A stretch of DNA of 64,000 nucleotides, taken from positions 48,522 to 112,521 of the forward strand of contig JADGJC010000120.1 of the NCBI GenBank assembly GCA_027596075.1, in the 5' to 3' direction. The number at the start of each line of letters is the position of its first letter. Within the stretch, counting starts at the first letter, position 1. The stretch is from Rhizophlyctis rosea (Eukaryota > Chytridiomycota > Chytridiomycetes > Rhizophlyctidales > Rhizophlyctidaceae). Both the position numbers and the translations under genes were made by a program. The notes under the pieces are model-generated. The model saw only the letters and a program-made list of their open reading frames with translations, ran no database searches and was not told where the DNA came from. Of the stretch, positions 45,420-60,527 are shown piece after piece.

Positions 45420-47976
45420 ATGGCCCTTCCACCGGAACTTATTCTGACGGTCGCCAAAATGGCGCACCCAATAGCCGGTCGTTCCTTGCGCAGCATGTCA
45501 AAAGGTTACCGCGCTCTCATCACGTTCGACGACCTCGCTTGGGCGGAAGCAGGATGGCGATACTTCGTCAACGGGCACGATGACTGTTTCAGCTGGGCCG
45601 TTCGTCACGGACACGCCAAAGTCGTACAGTTGCACCTTCGGGAGACGGACCAGGAGACACTGAACAATGCACTCATATCAGCCATTCAACGGGGTCATTT
45701 ACAAGTGACAAAGTCGTTGTTGGGTTCATCAGTGGACGTGCATTTTGAGAACGATGCTGCGTTACGCATTGCAGTTCAAGATAACGACTTCGAAATCGTC
45801 AAACTTTTGCTGAACAGGGGCGCGAATGTGCATGCAAATGGGTGCGAAGCTGTCAGATGGGCGGCACGCCATGGTTACGTGGAGATTGTTAGAGCGCTTC
45901 TCCAATACGGTGCTCATCCCTCGAGCTCACTCTGATGAAGCGTTGCGGTTCGCAGCTGCATTGGGTTATGCAGAGGTGGTGGAGTTTCTATTGGAATCGG
46001 GCGGAGACGTGCACGCATCCGATGATGTGGCACTGTCAGTGGCTACTAGTGCAGGACATCTGAAGGTAGTGGAAGTGTTGATCAAAGGTGGGGCGAATGT
46101 GCGTGCGGACAATGATCGGAATCTGCTGGTAGCGGCGATCAAGGGGCATTTGAATGTGGTACATGCGCTACTCAATGGAGGCGCAAACATTCATGCACGA
46201 GGGGATGGTGCTTTGACGGCGGCGTTAGACAACGGCCATTTGGCAGTCGCCAAAGCATTGATGGAAGCTGGTGGGGACATCAACGTGCGCGATGGAGCCG
46301 TCCTCAAATTCGCAGTCGACCTCAGACAAATCGACATTTTGGAGACGTTCGTGAAGTGCGGTGGGAATTTGAACGTTCGGGATGGGTATGCTCTCATTTC
46401 GGCAACTGTCAATGGTTATCTCGACATTGTTCAGATATTGGTGCGAGGTGGTGCCGGTGTGAAAGCACAGCGCAGCTTTGCTTTTCTCTCGGCGGTCGAG
46501 AAGGGTGATATGGAGATTGTCAAGCTCCTTCTGGCTGCTGGCGGGGATGTTCACGCAAGGTATGATCTTGCTGTCATTTGGGCCGTCAAACAAGGCCGGA
46601 TCGATATGGTGACAATTTTAGTGGGTGCCGGTGCGAATGTGAACGCGAAGCAAAGTACAGCTCTCATCGATGCCGTAAATCAAGGTCGTACCGACATTGT
46701 GAGAATTCTATTGGGAGCGAATGGGAACGTGAACGCACGGCATGGTTTGTGTCTCATTACGGCTGTAGAGAAGGGACGGATTGACATGATCGAGGTACTA
46801 TTGGCGGCAGGCGCGAACGTCAGTGCACAGCATAGTCTAGCTCTCTTGACCGCCGTGCGACAAGGCCGCATCGACATTTTAGATAGATTATTGGAGGCTG
46901 GTGGCGACATACACGCAGTCGACGATAGTGCTCTTATTGCTGCTGCCAATCACGGACACACCCGCATCGTGAAGATGCTGTTGGAAATGGGTGCAAACCC
47001 GCACGCTCAAAAGAATCGTGCTTTATTCTGTGCGGCGGACAACGGACATACCGACATCGTGAACCTACTCTTGGATGTTATGCCTCAACAGGGCAAAGCT
47101 GCCTCAATCACGGCAATCGGGATGGGTGGTGTCGAAAAGGTGAACCGGGTTTTGGAGGTCGGGGAAAACGTGCGCGGTGAACAGCAACGTATCTTGACTT
47201 CTACAGTCGAGAAGGGAGATCTCGTTGCTGTCAAATCACTCCTGGAAGCGAGCGGGAACACTCGATACCAACAAAGCTGCGCGCTTGTCTTGGCCAGTGG
47301 AAGCGGGCATCTGGAGATTGTCAGATACTTGATATGGGCCGGTGCAGACGTATCCGCGTATGGGAACAAGGCATTGAAGATGGCGGTGGCAAGGGAACAG
47401 ATCGATGTCGTGGACGTGCTTCTGAGAGTCGGTGCGAGTCTGCGGGACCTGAACCATGAAGGGGCGCTTCGTCTCATGCGAACGGATTTCGGACGGGTGA
47501 AGCAGTGGGTGCAGCGAGGCGAGAACGTCGAGGGAACATTTATAGAGGTAGTGTTGAAGGTGGCGGGGTTATCAGAAGGGCATGCTGAACGGGTTAGGAA
47601 AGCGTTGAGAGTTGGGGCTCCTCAATGCACGTTTTGTCATGCGGCGCTGGGAGATGCAGTGAGGAATGGGGATGTGGATATGATTAGGGTCTTGATGGGA
47701 GTCGGTGTTCGGCCTCAGGCTTTGTTGCTGGTTCGGGCCGCGGAATGGCGTCAGGCGGATGTGATTAGGGTGTTGTTGAAGGCTGGGGTGGAGGGTCGGT
47801 TGTTGTGTGGCAAGTGGCGGAGTTGGGATGTGGGTGTTGTTAAGGCGATGTTGGATGGGGAGTTGCGTCCGTGTGCGGAAGATAGGGCTTTTTTGACCGA
47901 AAAGGCACGCGGGACGGACGATATCGAGCTTCTGATCCTGTTAGCGTCGGCCGGTGAAGGGAGTGCAGGTCATTAG
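45420..47976 (+). pseudogene. Long ankyrin-repeat protein gene with a +1 frameshift near 45920
   Basis: It starts MALPPELILTVAKMAHPIAG, an F-box-like N-terminus, then a run of about 20 ankyrin-type repeats of roughly 33 residues. A typical unit is ALRIAVQDNDFEIVKLLLN followed by RGANVHA. In the first frame the repeats run to ALLQYGAHPSSSL and stop at TGA 45933-45935. The next repeats (DEALRFAAALGYAEVVEFLL) continue without a gap in the frame one base later, to the stop at 47974-47976. Removing a single T from CCCTCGAG at about 45918-45925 would also give the expected GAHPRAHS spacing. There is no GT-AG intron that could bridge it. Repeats on both sides are intact, so this is a recent frameshift, an assembly error or a programmed shift. 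Such ankyrin proteins bind proteins; the function is unknown. About 850 residues if continuous. Confidence 0.75.
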
Positions 47977-48203
47977 CTAGATCCGTGACGGACCATTTCA
48001 TTCGAGTAGCTTCGGAAAGGAGGTCTTCAAGTTAAGAGGTCAGGAGTGTGTGTGAAACGCATTAAAGTATACACATCGCTTGCATCAATAATCACTACAA
48101 TTCTGAAAATCCGACGACCGATTATAGTCTGTCTGCATATGCTCCGCAGCCGCGGAGGTTGGATTTATTTCTGAAAGTCTATCGTATCAAAATTCTATAA
48201 TCA

Positions 48204-50102
48204 TTACATCCAGCTATTATGCCATTCTTCTAATCTATCCCAAACTACCGTGGTTCCTTCCGAGAAAGCCTTCCACGGCAATCCTGCCAATGTCTCCACA
48301 TCAGCCTCTCGCACCCACCGGGCTGCAACCCCAGGACACCCAACCGATGATGGGTAGCATTGGAACCCTTCCGCCGCAAGTTTTGATTGTACGGACAGCA
48401 GCGTTTCAGTCGGTGTGCCTGAAAAAAAAAACACTACGATTAAGACACAGGAACATGCATTTGCAGGGGTATTTGTTTCGTATCCTACCATCGGGCACAA
48501 ACGTCAGCGCGCACCCTCCACCTCCTGCACCAGTCAGCTTCGACCGCAGAGCATGCTCGGAAGTGATGAGCCGGACCCTTTCCAAGCTGGGATGACTCAC
48601 ACCGAGTGCCGAAAGGAGAGAATGATTCATGTCTACCAATGTCTGCATCACTTTTGTTCAGCAACAAACATGCAAACGTTTCCAAATTTCCAATGACTCA
48701 CATCCATAGTTTCATCTACTTCCCTTTCTATGGTCTCACCGTTTCCTGATAATTGTCGTCAGTCAGTTTCGCGAAACATATTGATGTTTTGTGTTGCATA
48801 CTTAGCCGTCCAAACAAGGACTTGCACTCATCACTGATAGATTGAATGGAGTCCAGGAGTGGGACCACGATATCCGGGTACTGGCATTGAGATGTAAATA
48901 TGCATTGTTTGTTTACATTCCACTCGACCCCCACAAACCTTCTCCTTTCGTTTCCGCACATTTTCGACCTGCTTCATCGTACTTTTTGGAACCATGGTGT
49001 TTGTGAGAATGAAGTTCATGGAGGTGAATCTGCGAAAGAGGTTATTCACGACGCTGCACATAATGTTAGACATACGAATGTTCACTTACCCCTCCAATGT
49101 TTCCATATCCTTCCCCTTCTGGTAAAGCTTCGCACCACCTTAGAATTTGATCAGGATTGTTTTGTTTTCATTCACGTGTAATGAGTCGTCAACGTACCAT
49201 ATGTGCAAAGGCTATTGTCAATCCCGCTCGGGTTGCCATGTATGATCTTCTCGCCCATGAAGGCCCAACCGTTGATCAATGCCAAGTCCGCATCAGTGTG
49301 TACGGCAGCAGATGGCGTGATGTGTTGATTGACAAGCAGCAAACCCGCAGACACAGAGACACAATATGACGCCGATGAGCCTAATCCTGCGCCAACTGGA
49401 ATAGCAGATCGGACGCAGATATCTAGTGGTATAATGCTGCATCCGCAGTGCTTTAGAATCACAGCGAATCAGGGCAATGGAGATCAACTCACGTTTCGCT
49501 CAATGATAGGAGGAGATGAAGGAATGCTGCTGCTGCATTATTAGCAGGTGTGAAAGTGTGTAATGCCTTGAGCAGGGGCTCAAAGGCTGCCGACTTTGTC
49601 GAATCAAGAGGTTGAGGATTTGCGGGATCTAATGGTATTGATTCATCAGGATTTGTAGTACGTACAACTCCCAGAAGATGCAGCCTCGCTTTACCGTGAG
49701 TGTAAGTGCGATGCAGCGCCTGGAGCGACTCCAGGGACCACTCGATTGGATCTACGTGAACGTCGGGGAAGCGAAGAGTAACAAAGGTGTTGGAAGCAGG
49801 TCGTATCCAGCAATATGTTCGGAGGCCTAAACTTGCAGCGATTGCTGTCTAAGATGGAGTGACGCTGAGGATCCTGTTCTCACGTGGCCACGTTGGTTCA
49901 AGCACTTTACCTTTCCATAGACGACGGCATGTTCCCCAAACAAGATCACTTTGCCCGGCGCAGAGACAAGGACTGACCGGCTCGGCAGATCACCATTCTG
50001 CCCCACCAGCCCACCTCCCTCCTCCAGACAAACCGACTTTCGCTTCCGGACAACACTAGGTATCAAGGGAGGTGTGCCTTTACTTGTTGGAAAGGAAGCC
50101 AT
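48204..50102 (-). CDS. ERG12: Mevalonate kinase
   Basis: Cytosolic GHMP kinase phosphorylating mevalonate at carbon 5 in the sterol and isoprenoid pathway. Several exons. The start MASFPTSKGTPPLIPS is followed by GHMP motif 1, SVLVSAPGKVILFGEHAVVY. Next exon: GLRTYCWIRPASNTFVTLRF. The ATP loop is IPVGAGLGSSASYCVSVSAG, and the active-site region is NGWAFMGEKIIHGNPSGIDN, in which the catalytic Asp lies in SGIDN. Later come FILTNTMVPKSTMKQVENVR and YPDIVVPLLDSIQSISDECK. Motif 3, SKLTGAGGGGCALTF, is intact, and the C-terminus reads FQCYPSSVGCPGVAARWV. All three signatures being intact argues for an active enzyme. Divergent from the small membrane protein gene over 261 bp. Confidence 0.93.
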
Positions 50103-50363
50103 GGCACAGCCGTTGTCGACAAAGTGGATTTTAAATCAGTATCGGACTTGGGAGAGAAGACAGGGACGAAACGCGTTTTGCTGAGACGCACACACGCCGC
50201 AGGGCCCGGCACGGCACCAACCTTCCGATTTTGGCTCCGGCCATGATCATTCGATGTTTTTCCACTTCTCTCCCAACATTCCCCGACTCCTAGAAACACC
50301 ATAACCACCATCGCCCCGAACACGTATAACGCATAACGGCTGGTCAGCTACCAAACTATCTCA

Positions 50364-51099
50364 ATGTCCGCACCACTTCGACCAGTTCGGTACTCCTCAC
50401 GATCTTCAAGCAACTCCACGCACTCTTCGACACTCCTCCTGCTCCTTCTCCTTCCCCTCCTTGTACACGTACTGTATCGCACAAAGACCTACTTCGGATC
50501 GCACGAGGAACACCGTCTCACTCTTTCCTTTAGCCAACCTCTGCAGCAAACCTAACCCGCTTCTGTCGTTGCAACTGCCGACCAAATGCAACTATCATAA
50601 TAGTCGACTCCTGTAGCGACTGCACCAAGTCTTCCTGCATAGAGCAGAAAGTTTGCTTCCTCCCAATCGATGATACAATACCCACGTCGCCGCCCGCTAC
50701 ATCGTCGGGAAGCGCGGAAACTGGTACAACGGTAATACCGTCGCCGACGGGTTTACCTCCTGAGACGGACGAGTGGACGACTGAATGCTTCCGTAAGTTA
50801 GCCATACGCGAATGAAACATGAAAGGCCAAGAGCATTCATGAGCTGACAAACACATAGAAAGGGGGAGTGTAAAAGACGAAATCATCGTGTGGACTTTCA
50901 TTGTAACAGTCTTCACATTACTGGGTGTCGCCGCTATAAAACCGTTTGCGGCAAACATACTGAAAGTGAGTTGGTATTGTTCCTTCCATCTGGGCCTCAT
51001 GCTTGCTTCCACCCTGATACCTAATCTCCGCATGCCCTTATGAATACTCAGGGAGGACCACCTCCACGCGACACGTATACATCTATATCTGGCCAATAA
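50364..51099 (+). CDS. Small type I membrane protein with Cys-rich ectodomain, conserved fungal family of unknown function
   Basis: Assembled by me from four exons: 50364-50462 (or -50468), 50534-50792, 50859-50965 and 51052-51099. All phases match and the stop is TAA at 51097-51099. A Leu-rich signal peptide (STLLLLLLLPLL) is followed by NLTRFCRCNCRPNATIIIVD and SCSDCTKSSCIEQKVCFLP, a compact cluster of eight cysteines with an N-glycosylation site. A Pro/Ser/Thr stretch follows, then ECFQRGSVKDEIIVWTFI and one membrane helix (VTVFTLLGVAAI). The cytoplasmic tail is short: KPFAANILKGGPPPRDTY. From memory, ascomycete proteins of unknown function share the CKCTCFxNSTI, CSDC...FC and CFQRDSxKD layout, so I treat this as a conserved but uncharacterised fungal family. 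About 170 residues. Two donor choices for intron 1 differ by two residues. Confidence 0.75.
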
Positions 51100-51678
51100 C
51101 ACACCCTGCCATCCGCACACAGTCGGATGCGGCGTATAATATCAATGTACATGATCCATCTTTACGGGCCTGCTCGCGGTGCCTAACGTGCATATAAATA
51201 CCTCGAAAGATTTGTTGGTTATATTGGAGAGAGTAATTTTTATATGAGGTGATGTCTTCTTGAGATGGCAGTGTGTGCTGGTGTACAGCATGTTTCGATT
51301 TGCAAGGCAAACACAATCCCCGATGGGAAACTGGGACGTCTGGCCAACCATGACGACGTTGTTTCTTTGTGATCCTTTGCAAACGCTTCATTTTTGAACA
51401 TTCCAAATGGAGGTGGGCGGGCCCGAACCTACAAACGAAACAACATATCAACATGTATCAACGCGTGAACTCCTCTCTGCCTTTATCCTGGCTTGAGACA
51501 GGCAACAACACCACACAAAGTGGATGTCGTTGGCGGCATTAAAGCCCCGGCTGTTGATAATCAAAGTTAGAAAAAGCAAGACAATACGCACCTGGGGCTC
51601 TCCCTCACGGACTGAGGGTCATATTGGTGACGTCGATGCCGGGGTAGGCGAATCCTACCGGGCTCGTCAGTGCCGGAG

Positions 51679-51835
51679 TTCCCACCACTCCACAGACCCC
51701 AATTGTCCAAAGAAGATCCCACCACTCCGCTGACCCCAATTGTCCTGAGATCCCACCACTCCGCTGACCCCAATTGTCCAAAGAAGTCCCACCACTCCAC
51801 AGACCCCAATTGTCCAAACGGTCCCAACCTCAACT
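51679..51835. repeat. 34-38 bp tandem minisatellite, four copies
   Basis: Four consecutive units starting CCCACCACTCC and ending with a word such as CCCAATTGTCCAAAG, with variants CACAGACC and GCTGACC. A fifth, decayed unit follows. Read directly. Confidence 0.85.
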
Positions 51836-51938
51836 CAATCTAACCCAGTTGTCCAAGCTAAGATGACCCCCCGGCCCAACCTCCATCCCCCCAAACCCCA
51901 TCCCCATCCCTACCCTAACCCCAACCCCAAACCCCACG

Positions 51939-52112
51939 GTAGTGAATGGCCTGGACACCCAGGACCCCGCCCCCGTGTAAGAGCGTACCGCCATCCCACC
52001 ATCCAAACCCTTCCTAACCCTAACCCCAACTCCAAACCCATCCCACCCGAAGCCCGCACGGTAGTGAATGGCCTGGACACCCAGGACCCCGCCCCCGTGT
52101 AAGAGCGTACCC
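51939..52112. repeat. 52 bp exact direct repeat, two copies 121 bp apart
   Basis: The same 52 bases, beginning GGTAGTGAATGGCCTGG and ending AAGAGCGTACC, occur at 51939-51990 and 52060-52111. CCCTAACC-type words precede both copies. Confidence 0.85.
52016..52029. repeat. Interstitial telomere-like CCCTAA motif
   Basis: CCTAACCCTAACCCC at about 52016 contains two exact CCCTAA units, the complement of the TTAGGG telomere repeat common in fungi. A related CCCTAACCCCAACCCC is at 51913-51928. Too short to be a chromosome end. Confidence 0.55.
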
Positions 52113-52200
52113 TCCGCTGCCCGCCCGCAGCAGCTCCCATGAGCATCCCACCGCTGCCCGCCTGCAGCAGCTCCTATGGGCATCCCACCATTGCCCGGCC
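52113..52200. repeat. About 42 bp tandem repeat, two copies
   Basis: Two adjacent units containing CCGCTGCCCGCC, GCAGCAGCTCC and GCATCCCACC with a few mismatches. Part of the GC-rich cluster. Confidence 0.7.
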
Positions 52201-52650
52201 ACCCAAGGCTACCCCACCGCCGCCCGCCCGCGGCTTCCCAAGTCGACGCCCCAAACAATCACCCCGCCTGCAACGCCCTAGTGGCGAAGCAACCCCATAG
52301 AGCGTGGAAACAGCTCCCCTTCGCCGAGCACCCGACTAGGGCTTAGGATCCTGGCCTTGACCACGCCCCACCTTCCCCTACTTGAAACCCCCTGACGACG
52401 ACCACTAGTTGGCCGCACGTCCTATCCATCCCACCATGGACTATCTAGCGTTCCGGATCTGGAGATGGGAAACGCATGGTGCGTCACACCATGCGCTCCC
52501 CAAGAAGAATTAGTATCTTGCTAGTGGGGAAGAACGAGAAGGCGTACCTTTGTTTTGGGCGGGCACCGCATGATTTCTAAATTGGAAGTGTTCAGTACCA
52601 ATTCATTGTAAACTGAAGAAAAGATCGACTTGAACGCCATTTCCGACGGA

Positions 52651-52834
52651 AGGCAGCAGACACACACCACGAAGCATGCCCTCATACGACCACTGCATAC
52701 TCTCGCCTTCCGCCATCACCACACATGCACCCACGCCTAGTCACTTCCGGCAATCTTCTGAATAAAGGCAGCAGACACACACCACGAAGCATGCCCTCAT
52801 ACGACCACTGCATACTCTCGCCTTTCGCCATCAT
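52651..52834. repeat. 68 bp direct repeat with 115 bp period
   Basis: The segment beginning AGGCAGCAGACACACACC at 52651 recurs at 52766 with one mismatch over about 68 bases (CTTCCGCC versus CTTTCGCC). Confidence 0.85.
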
Positions 52835-53401
52835 GCTGGACCCTTCACCACAGAGCTCCAGGGGACGTGGATGCACGGTGCACCATTCAAGCTACCCACA
52901 CACACCCAAAACAATGCGAAAAGCACGCGATACTTAGCTTGTCAGTCCGTCCCGGTCGAGGGAGGGTATCCACAGCCCGAAAAACCATGGATATGTGGTT
53001 CCCGGGGTGGATGGATCTGTGTGGTGCATGAGGGAGGAGCATGTGTGTGAAAATGTGAGATGGAAAATGTTTAGAGGGGAAGGAGAATTGGAGAAGGGAA
53101 ACTGTGCAGAACCCTTGATATCCTCGGTTTGGGCGCCAACTTTGGGCGATCTCCGAGTCACATGGGATCGACAGAGGCTTGTGTGGCTTGGCGCCACATA
53201 CGCCAGATCTGCCAAAGTTTCCCAACTTTTTGCCAGTTTCTTCCCATTCCATAATTTGCTATCAAAAACTTACAGCCGCATTAGACAGAGGGATATAAGT
53301 GCATACCCCACTATCACTCCTCAAATATTATTCGCAGCTCAGACGCTCGCTTTGCACCAAAACCTACTTCGCTCCTATAAACTTCGGCATCGAAGCTCAA
53401 T

Positions 53402-54176
53402 ATGAGTGGCAGAGTGTCCTCCTCCAAGGGAAAGTCCGGCTCCAGAAAACAAGGACAGAAATACCAAAACTCGTTCGCCTTCAAACCCAGCAAGCACTCT
53501 CCCGCGGCAATGAAAATAGCCGCACTACCTGTGCAGGGACTATGCAAACGGTGTTTTGATATCATTGAGTGGAAGTGGGTACCTGTTGCTGGTAAAACAT
53601 CGCCACGGAGGTGACGTTCTAACGAAAGGTTTATGGTTATTTTTAGGAAGCGTATGGGCAAGTACAAGCCTCTGACGCGGCCGGCAATTTGGTGAGCTAT
53701 GTTTTGAAACTACAAACGGGTGAGCGGAATATTGACCGGAGGCGCGTTCTTCTAGTGTGTCTTGCTCGGGAAGAACCGTCTTGCAAGCGTACCACGTCCT
53801 GTGTCAGAAGTGTGCCTCAGAGAAGAACGTTTGTGCAAAATGCCAAGGAACGGATGAAGTCTTGCCAAGGTGAGCCGTGCTCAACATACTTTGCGGCGAA
53901 AGGCTCCTAACAGTCCCTTTGGATTTCAGTACCGCCAAGAAAACGGGAGCTGAACTTGTAAAGGAAGAGCAAGAGCGGGAACGGATATTGGGCGGGATGA
54001 CTGAGCGTCAACGACGATCATACCTGAGACGGCTGGAGAGGGGTGATGACGAGGGCGCGGAGAAGGTGTTGGCGGCAGCCGCTGCAAGAGGCAATGATGA
54101 TGGGTGGAGTGATTTCGACGATTTCGAGGATGATGAGGATGAGGATGACGATGCGGATGAGGAGGAAGACGATTAA
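53402..54176 (+). CDS. C9orf85-like zinc-ribbon protein (DUF2039)
   Basis: Small conserved eukaryotic protein of unknown molecular function. Exons are 53402-53574, 53647-53691, 53756-53869 and 53930-54176, all in phase. The N-terminus KGKSGSRKQGQKYQNSFAFK matches the KxRPQKHQNTFSFK start of animal homologs. It is followed by LCKRCFDIIEWKKRMGKYKP, LTRPAICVSCSGRTVLQAYH and VLCQKCASEKNVCAKCQGTD. These supply C-x2-C pairs for zinc. A conserved-looking helix, MTERQRRSYLRRLERGD, follows, and the C-terminus is strongly acidic (DFDDFEDDEDEDDDADEEED). The acidic tail is longer than in the human protein. About 190 residues. Family membership is well supported; the role is not known. Confidence 0.88.
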
Positions 54177-54318
54177 TTGAATGGCAATCCTTAAATTAAG
54201 ACATAGCATAGCCGCAGCATACACCTTACACCTTCCCGCGATCCATCTACCCACGTCAACGTCCATCACGCATTCGTTACCCACACGCAACAGCTCCTCA
54301 AGGGTTATTGTACAGTCA

Positions 54319-54324
54319 AATAAA
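54319..54324 (+). terminator. AATAAA polyadenylation-like signal
   Basis: Hexamer about 143 nt after the stop of the C9orf85-like gene, in the gap before the convergent ferrochelatase gene. Inferred from position. Confidence 0.5.
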
Positions 54325-54419
54325 ATGCGAAACTAATTTGTATATATACATGAAATAACTACATGTGCTGCCATAGCTAGCTGTTAGATAGGGGGGGCCT
54401 ACCTAATTTAAGTCTGCAT

Positions 54420-55803
<1,384 letters not shown>

Positions 55804-56418
55804 TCTGGAGCAACCGAGTTCGACATGAAGTGATGACTGACCAAAAACCTTGCTGCGAAACATATTGCCAGATGTTGGACCGCCTGCACGATACGCAGCT
55901 GTGAAGGTGTTGACTGATCTACACCCTTATAAGTTTGCAGAGCGCAGGCGCAATTGTTAAAGAGGGTGTGTGGGGCGGAAAAAACGTGTCAAACAACACC
56001 CCACAGGGATCGATCGGCCGACCTCAAGTTCGATTCCAGACCTGACTCGAGACCTTGACCAGAAGCGGCCCAGAAACTGGAATGTGATGTTGTGTGGCTG
56101 GACGCGGCTGCCTCACCACAGCGCCATGGCAGTGCCACCCCATGCCACACGCCACCGTCTGGGTCCCTGGTTCGTTCATTGACGACAGCAATCGCGTGTG
56201 TGTGGGACAGTTCCAACCCCATCACCATCTTCATCGCACAGCCTACCACCAACATATCGAACAGAGTTCCTATCGGCTAGAGCCATTTCAACTTGCAACA
56301 AGACAATCTCACCCTCTGCATTCACGCTTGTGAGTCTGTAAAACTTGATTTTCCGACGTAGGACGCGTTTATCTTATCTCCAAAACTTGCAGAACCCCCA
56401 AAGAGCAGAACAGTCACG
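55804..56418. promoter_or_regulatory. Divergent promoter region, ferrochelatase and V-ATPase A
   Basis: A 615 bp head-to-head gap that should serve both genes. No TATA box evident. No gene seen. Confidence 0.45.
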
Positions 56419-59096
<2,678 letters not shown>

Positions 59097-59429
59097 GTAT
59101 CTTGTTCACAGACTGGTTTGGACGTGTCCGATTATATCCCCCAATGTCAAATTTCATTTTCACATCACAAACTGAGTGTCTCCCAGTTGACAGCATGGAG
59201 GTTTGGCATACTCCAATATGTTAGATTCTCTATGGCTAGGCGGATTTGTCGAAATGAAACCTATCTGACAGAGGGTGAAACGCCGTCGTGCAATCATTTT
59301 CGAGTCCCTCCACCCATGTCATATGACCTTCAGAGCAATGTTTACAAACGACGAAACAGGGCCACGTGCCTATCTATTGATACATCTCTACCTATATACA
59401 ATCTGCGCTACCGAATCTCTATCAAAACT
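59097..59429. other. Convergent gap, VMA1 and HEM3
   Basis: A 333 bp gap between convergent genes containing both 3' untranslated regions. Nothing else seen. Confidence 0.45.
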
Positions 59430-60527
59430 CTATTCTGTAACTGGCGGTCGCTTAGCCTTAATCTCCTCCAAAATCCCCTGCGCGCCCATTTCCTCCAACT
59501 TCTGCCCCAATTTGACACCCGTTTGCGCAGCAACTTCTTCATCTTCCTCCACACTCTTGCCCGACAACCTTTCCGTCAATTCAGCCACCACCTGTCTAGC
59601 CCCATCCAAACTCGTAACAGATCCCACAATATGCAATTGCCTTCCCCCATCCACATCAGTCAAAGTAGTCGACACCCCCAACGGCACACTACATCCTCCT
59701 TCCAAGTGCCGCATGAATGCTCGTTCCGCCATGCACCGCAGCCTTGTGTCCCAGTGGTTTAGTGGTCGTAGGAGTCTTAGGACTTGACCGTCGTCGGCGC
59801 GACATTGTACACCGAGGGCGCCTTGGCCTACTGCGTGGAGGATTGTTTCGGAGGGAAGAACTTGGGTGATGCGGTCGTCCCAGCCTAATCGGTGGACGCC
59901 GGCGTATGCGAGGATGAGTGCGGTGTAAGGGCCTTCTGGGTTGTCGAGTTTTTTTAAGCGGGTATTTAGGTTTCCGCGCTAGAGTGGCGGATGATGTGTT
60001 ACCCCATAATATTCTTATGCATGAATCCTCAGCGTCACAAAACCTACCACATCCTCAAACTTCAATTTCGGGAACCGTCGCTTCAACTGTGCGCCCCGCC
60101 GGACAGAACTAGTCCCAATCACACTCCCGTCCGGCAACTCCTCCAATGTCTTATACACAACCCCCTGCTTCATCACAACCGCATCCCGTGGATCCTCCCG
60201 CTCCAAAATCGCTCCCAAAGCCATCCCGTCCGGCATCTGCGTCGGCACGTCCTTCAGGGAATGCACGACCAAATCTACCGAGCGGTTATCTAAGGCAATA
60301 TCCAATTCCTTTGTGAAAAGGGACTTTGATCCAATTTTGGAGAGAGCGACGTCGAGGACTTTGTCACCGGTTGTTGTCATGCCTTGTATTCCAAAGGTGT
60401 AGGTTGGGTGGGCAGTTTGGAGGAGGTGGTGGACGTGTGTTGTTTGGATCATTGCTAGTTGCGATTCACGGGAGCCGATTGTGAAGTTTGTGCGCAGGGG
60501 CGCTTCGGTGGAGGTCGAGCTAGCCAT
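59430..60527 (-). CDS. HEM3: Hydroxymethylbilane synthase (porphobilinogen deaminase)
   Basis: Cytosolic enzyme joining four porphobilinogen units into hydroxymethylbilane, the third step of heme synthesis. Two exons: about 60050-60527, and about 59430-59979, with an intron between FPKLKFEDV and RGNLNTRLKKLDNPEG. Domain 1 starts FTIGSRESQLAMIQTTHVHH and has TTTGDKVLDVALSKIGSKSL and FTKELDIALDNRSVDLVVHS, then LKDVP. The substrate-binding block GTSSVRRGAQLKRRFP is intact. Domain 2 has LAYAGVHRLGWDDRITQVL and VGQGALGVQCRADDGQVLR. Domain 3 has the dipyrromethane-cofactor cysteine in HLEGGCSVPLGVST. It ends EEIKAKRPPVTE. About 340 residues, complete. It is the second heme gene in the window, separated from ferrochelatase only by VMA1. 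Confidence 0.95.

Larger units (their letters stand above)
51100..53401. other. 2.3 kb repeat-rich, gene-poor region
   Basis: No gene recognised. It contains GC-rich minisatellites (51679-52215), telomere-like CCCTAA words, a 68 bp duplication (52651 and 52766) and the promoter of the C9orf85-like gene. Minus-strand frames at 51083-51454 and 51830-52258 look like by-products of base composition and repeats. Confidence 0.45.

Noticed and set aside
51083..51454. 123-codon minus-strand frame with Cys residues
   Set aside because: It overlaps the last exon of the plus-strand membrane protein gene and shows no recognisable motif or consistent splice structure.
52016..52029. Chromosome end
   Set aside because: Only two CCCTAA units are present and ordinary genes lie on both sides.
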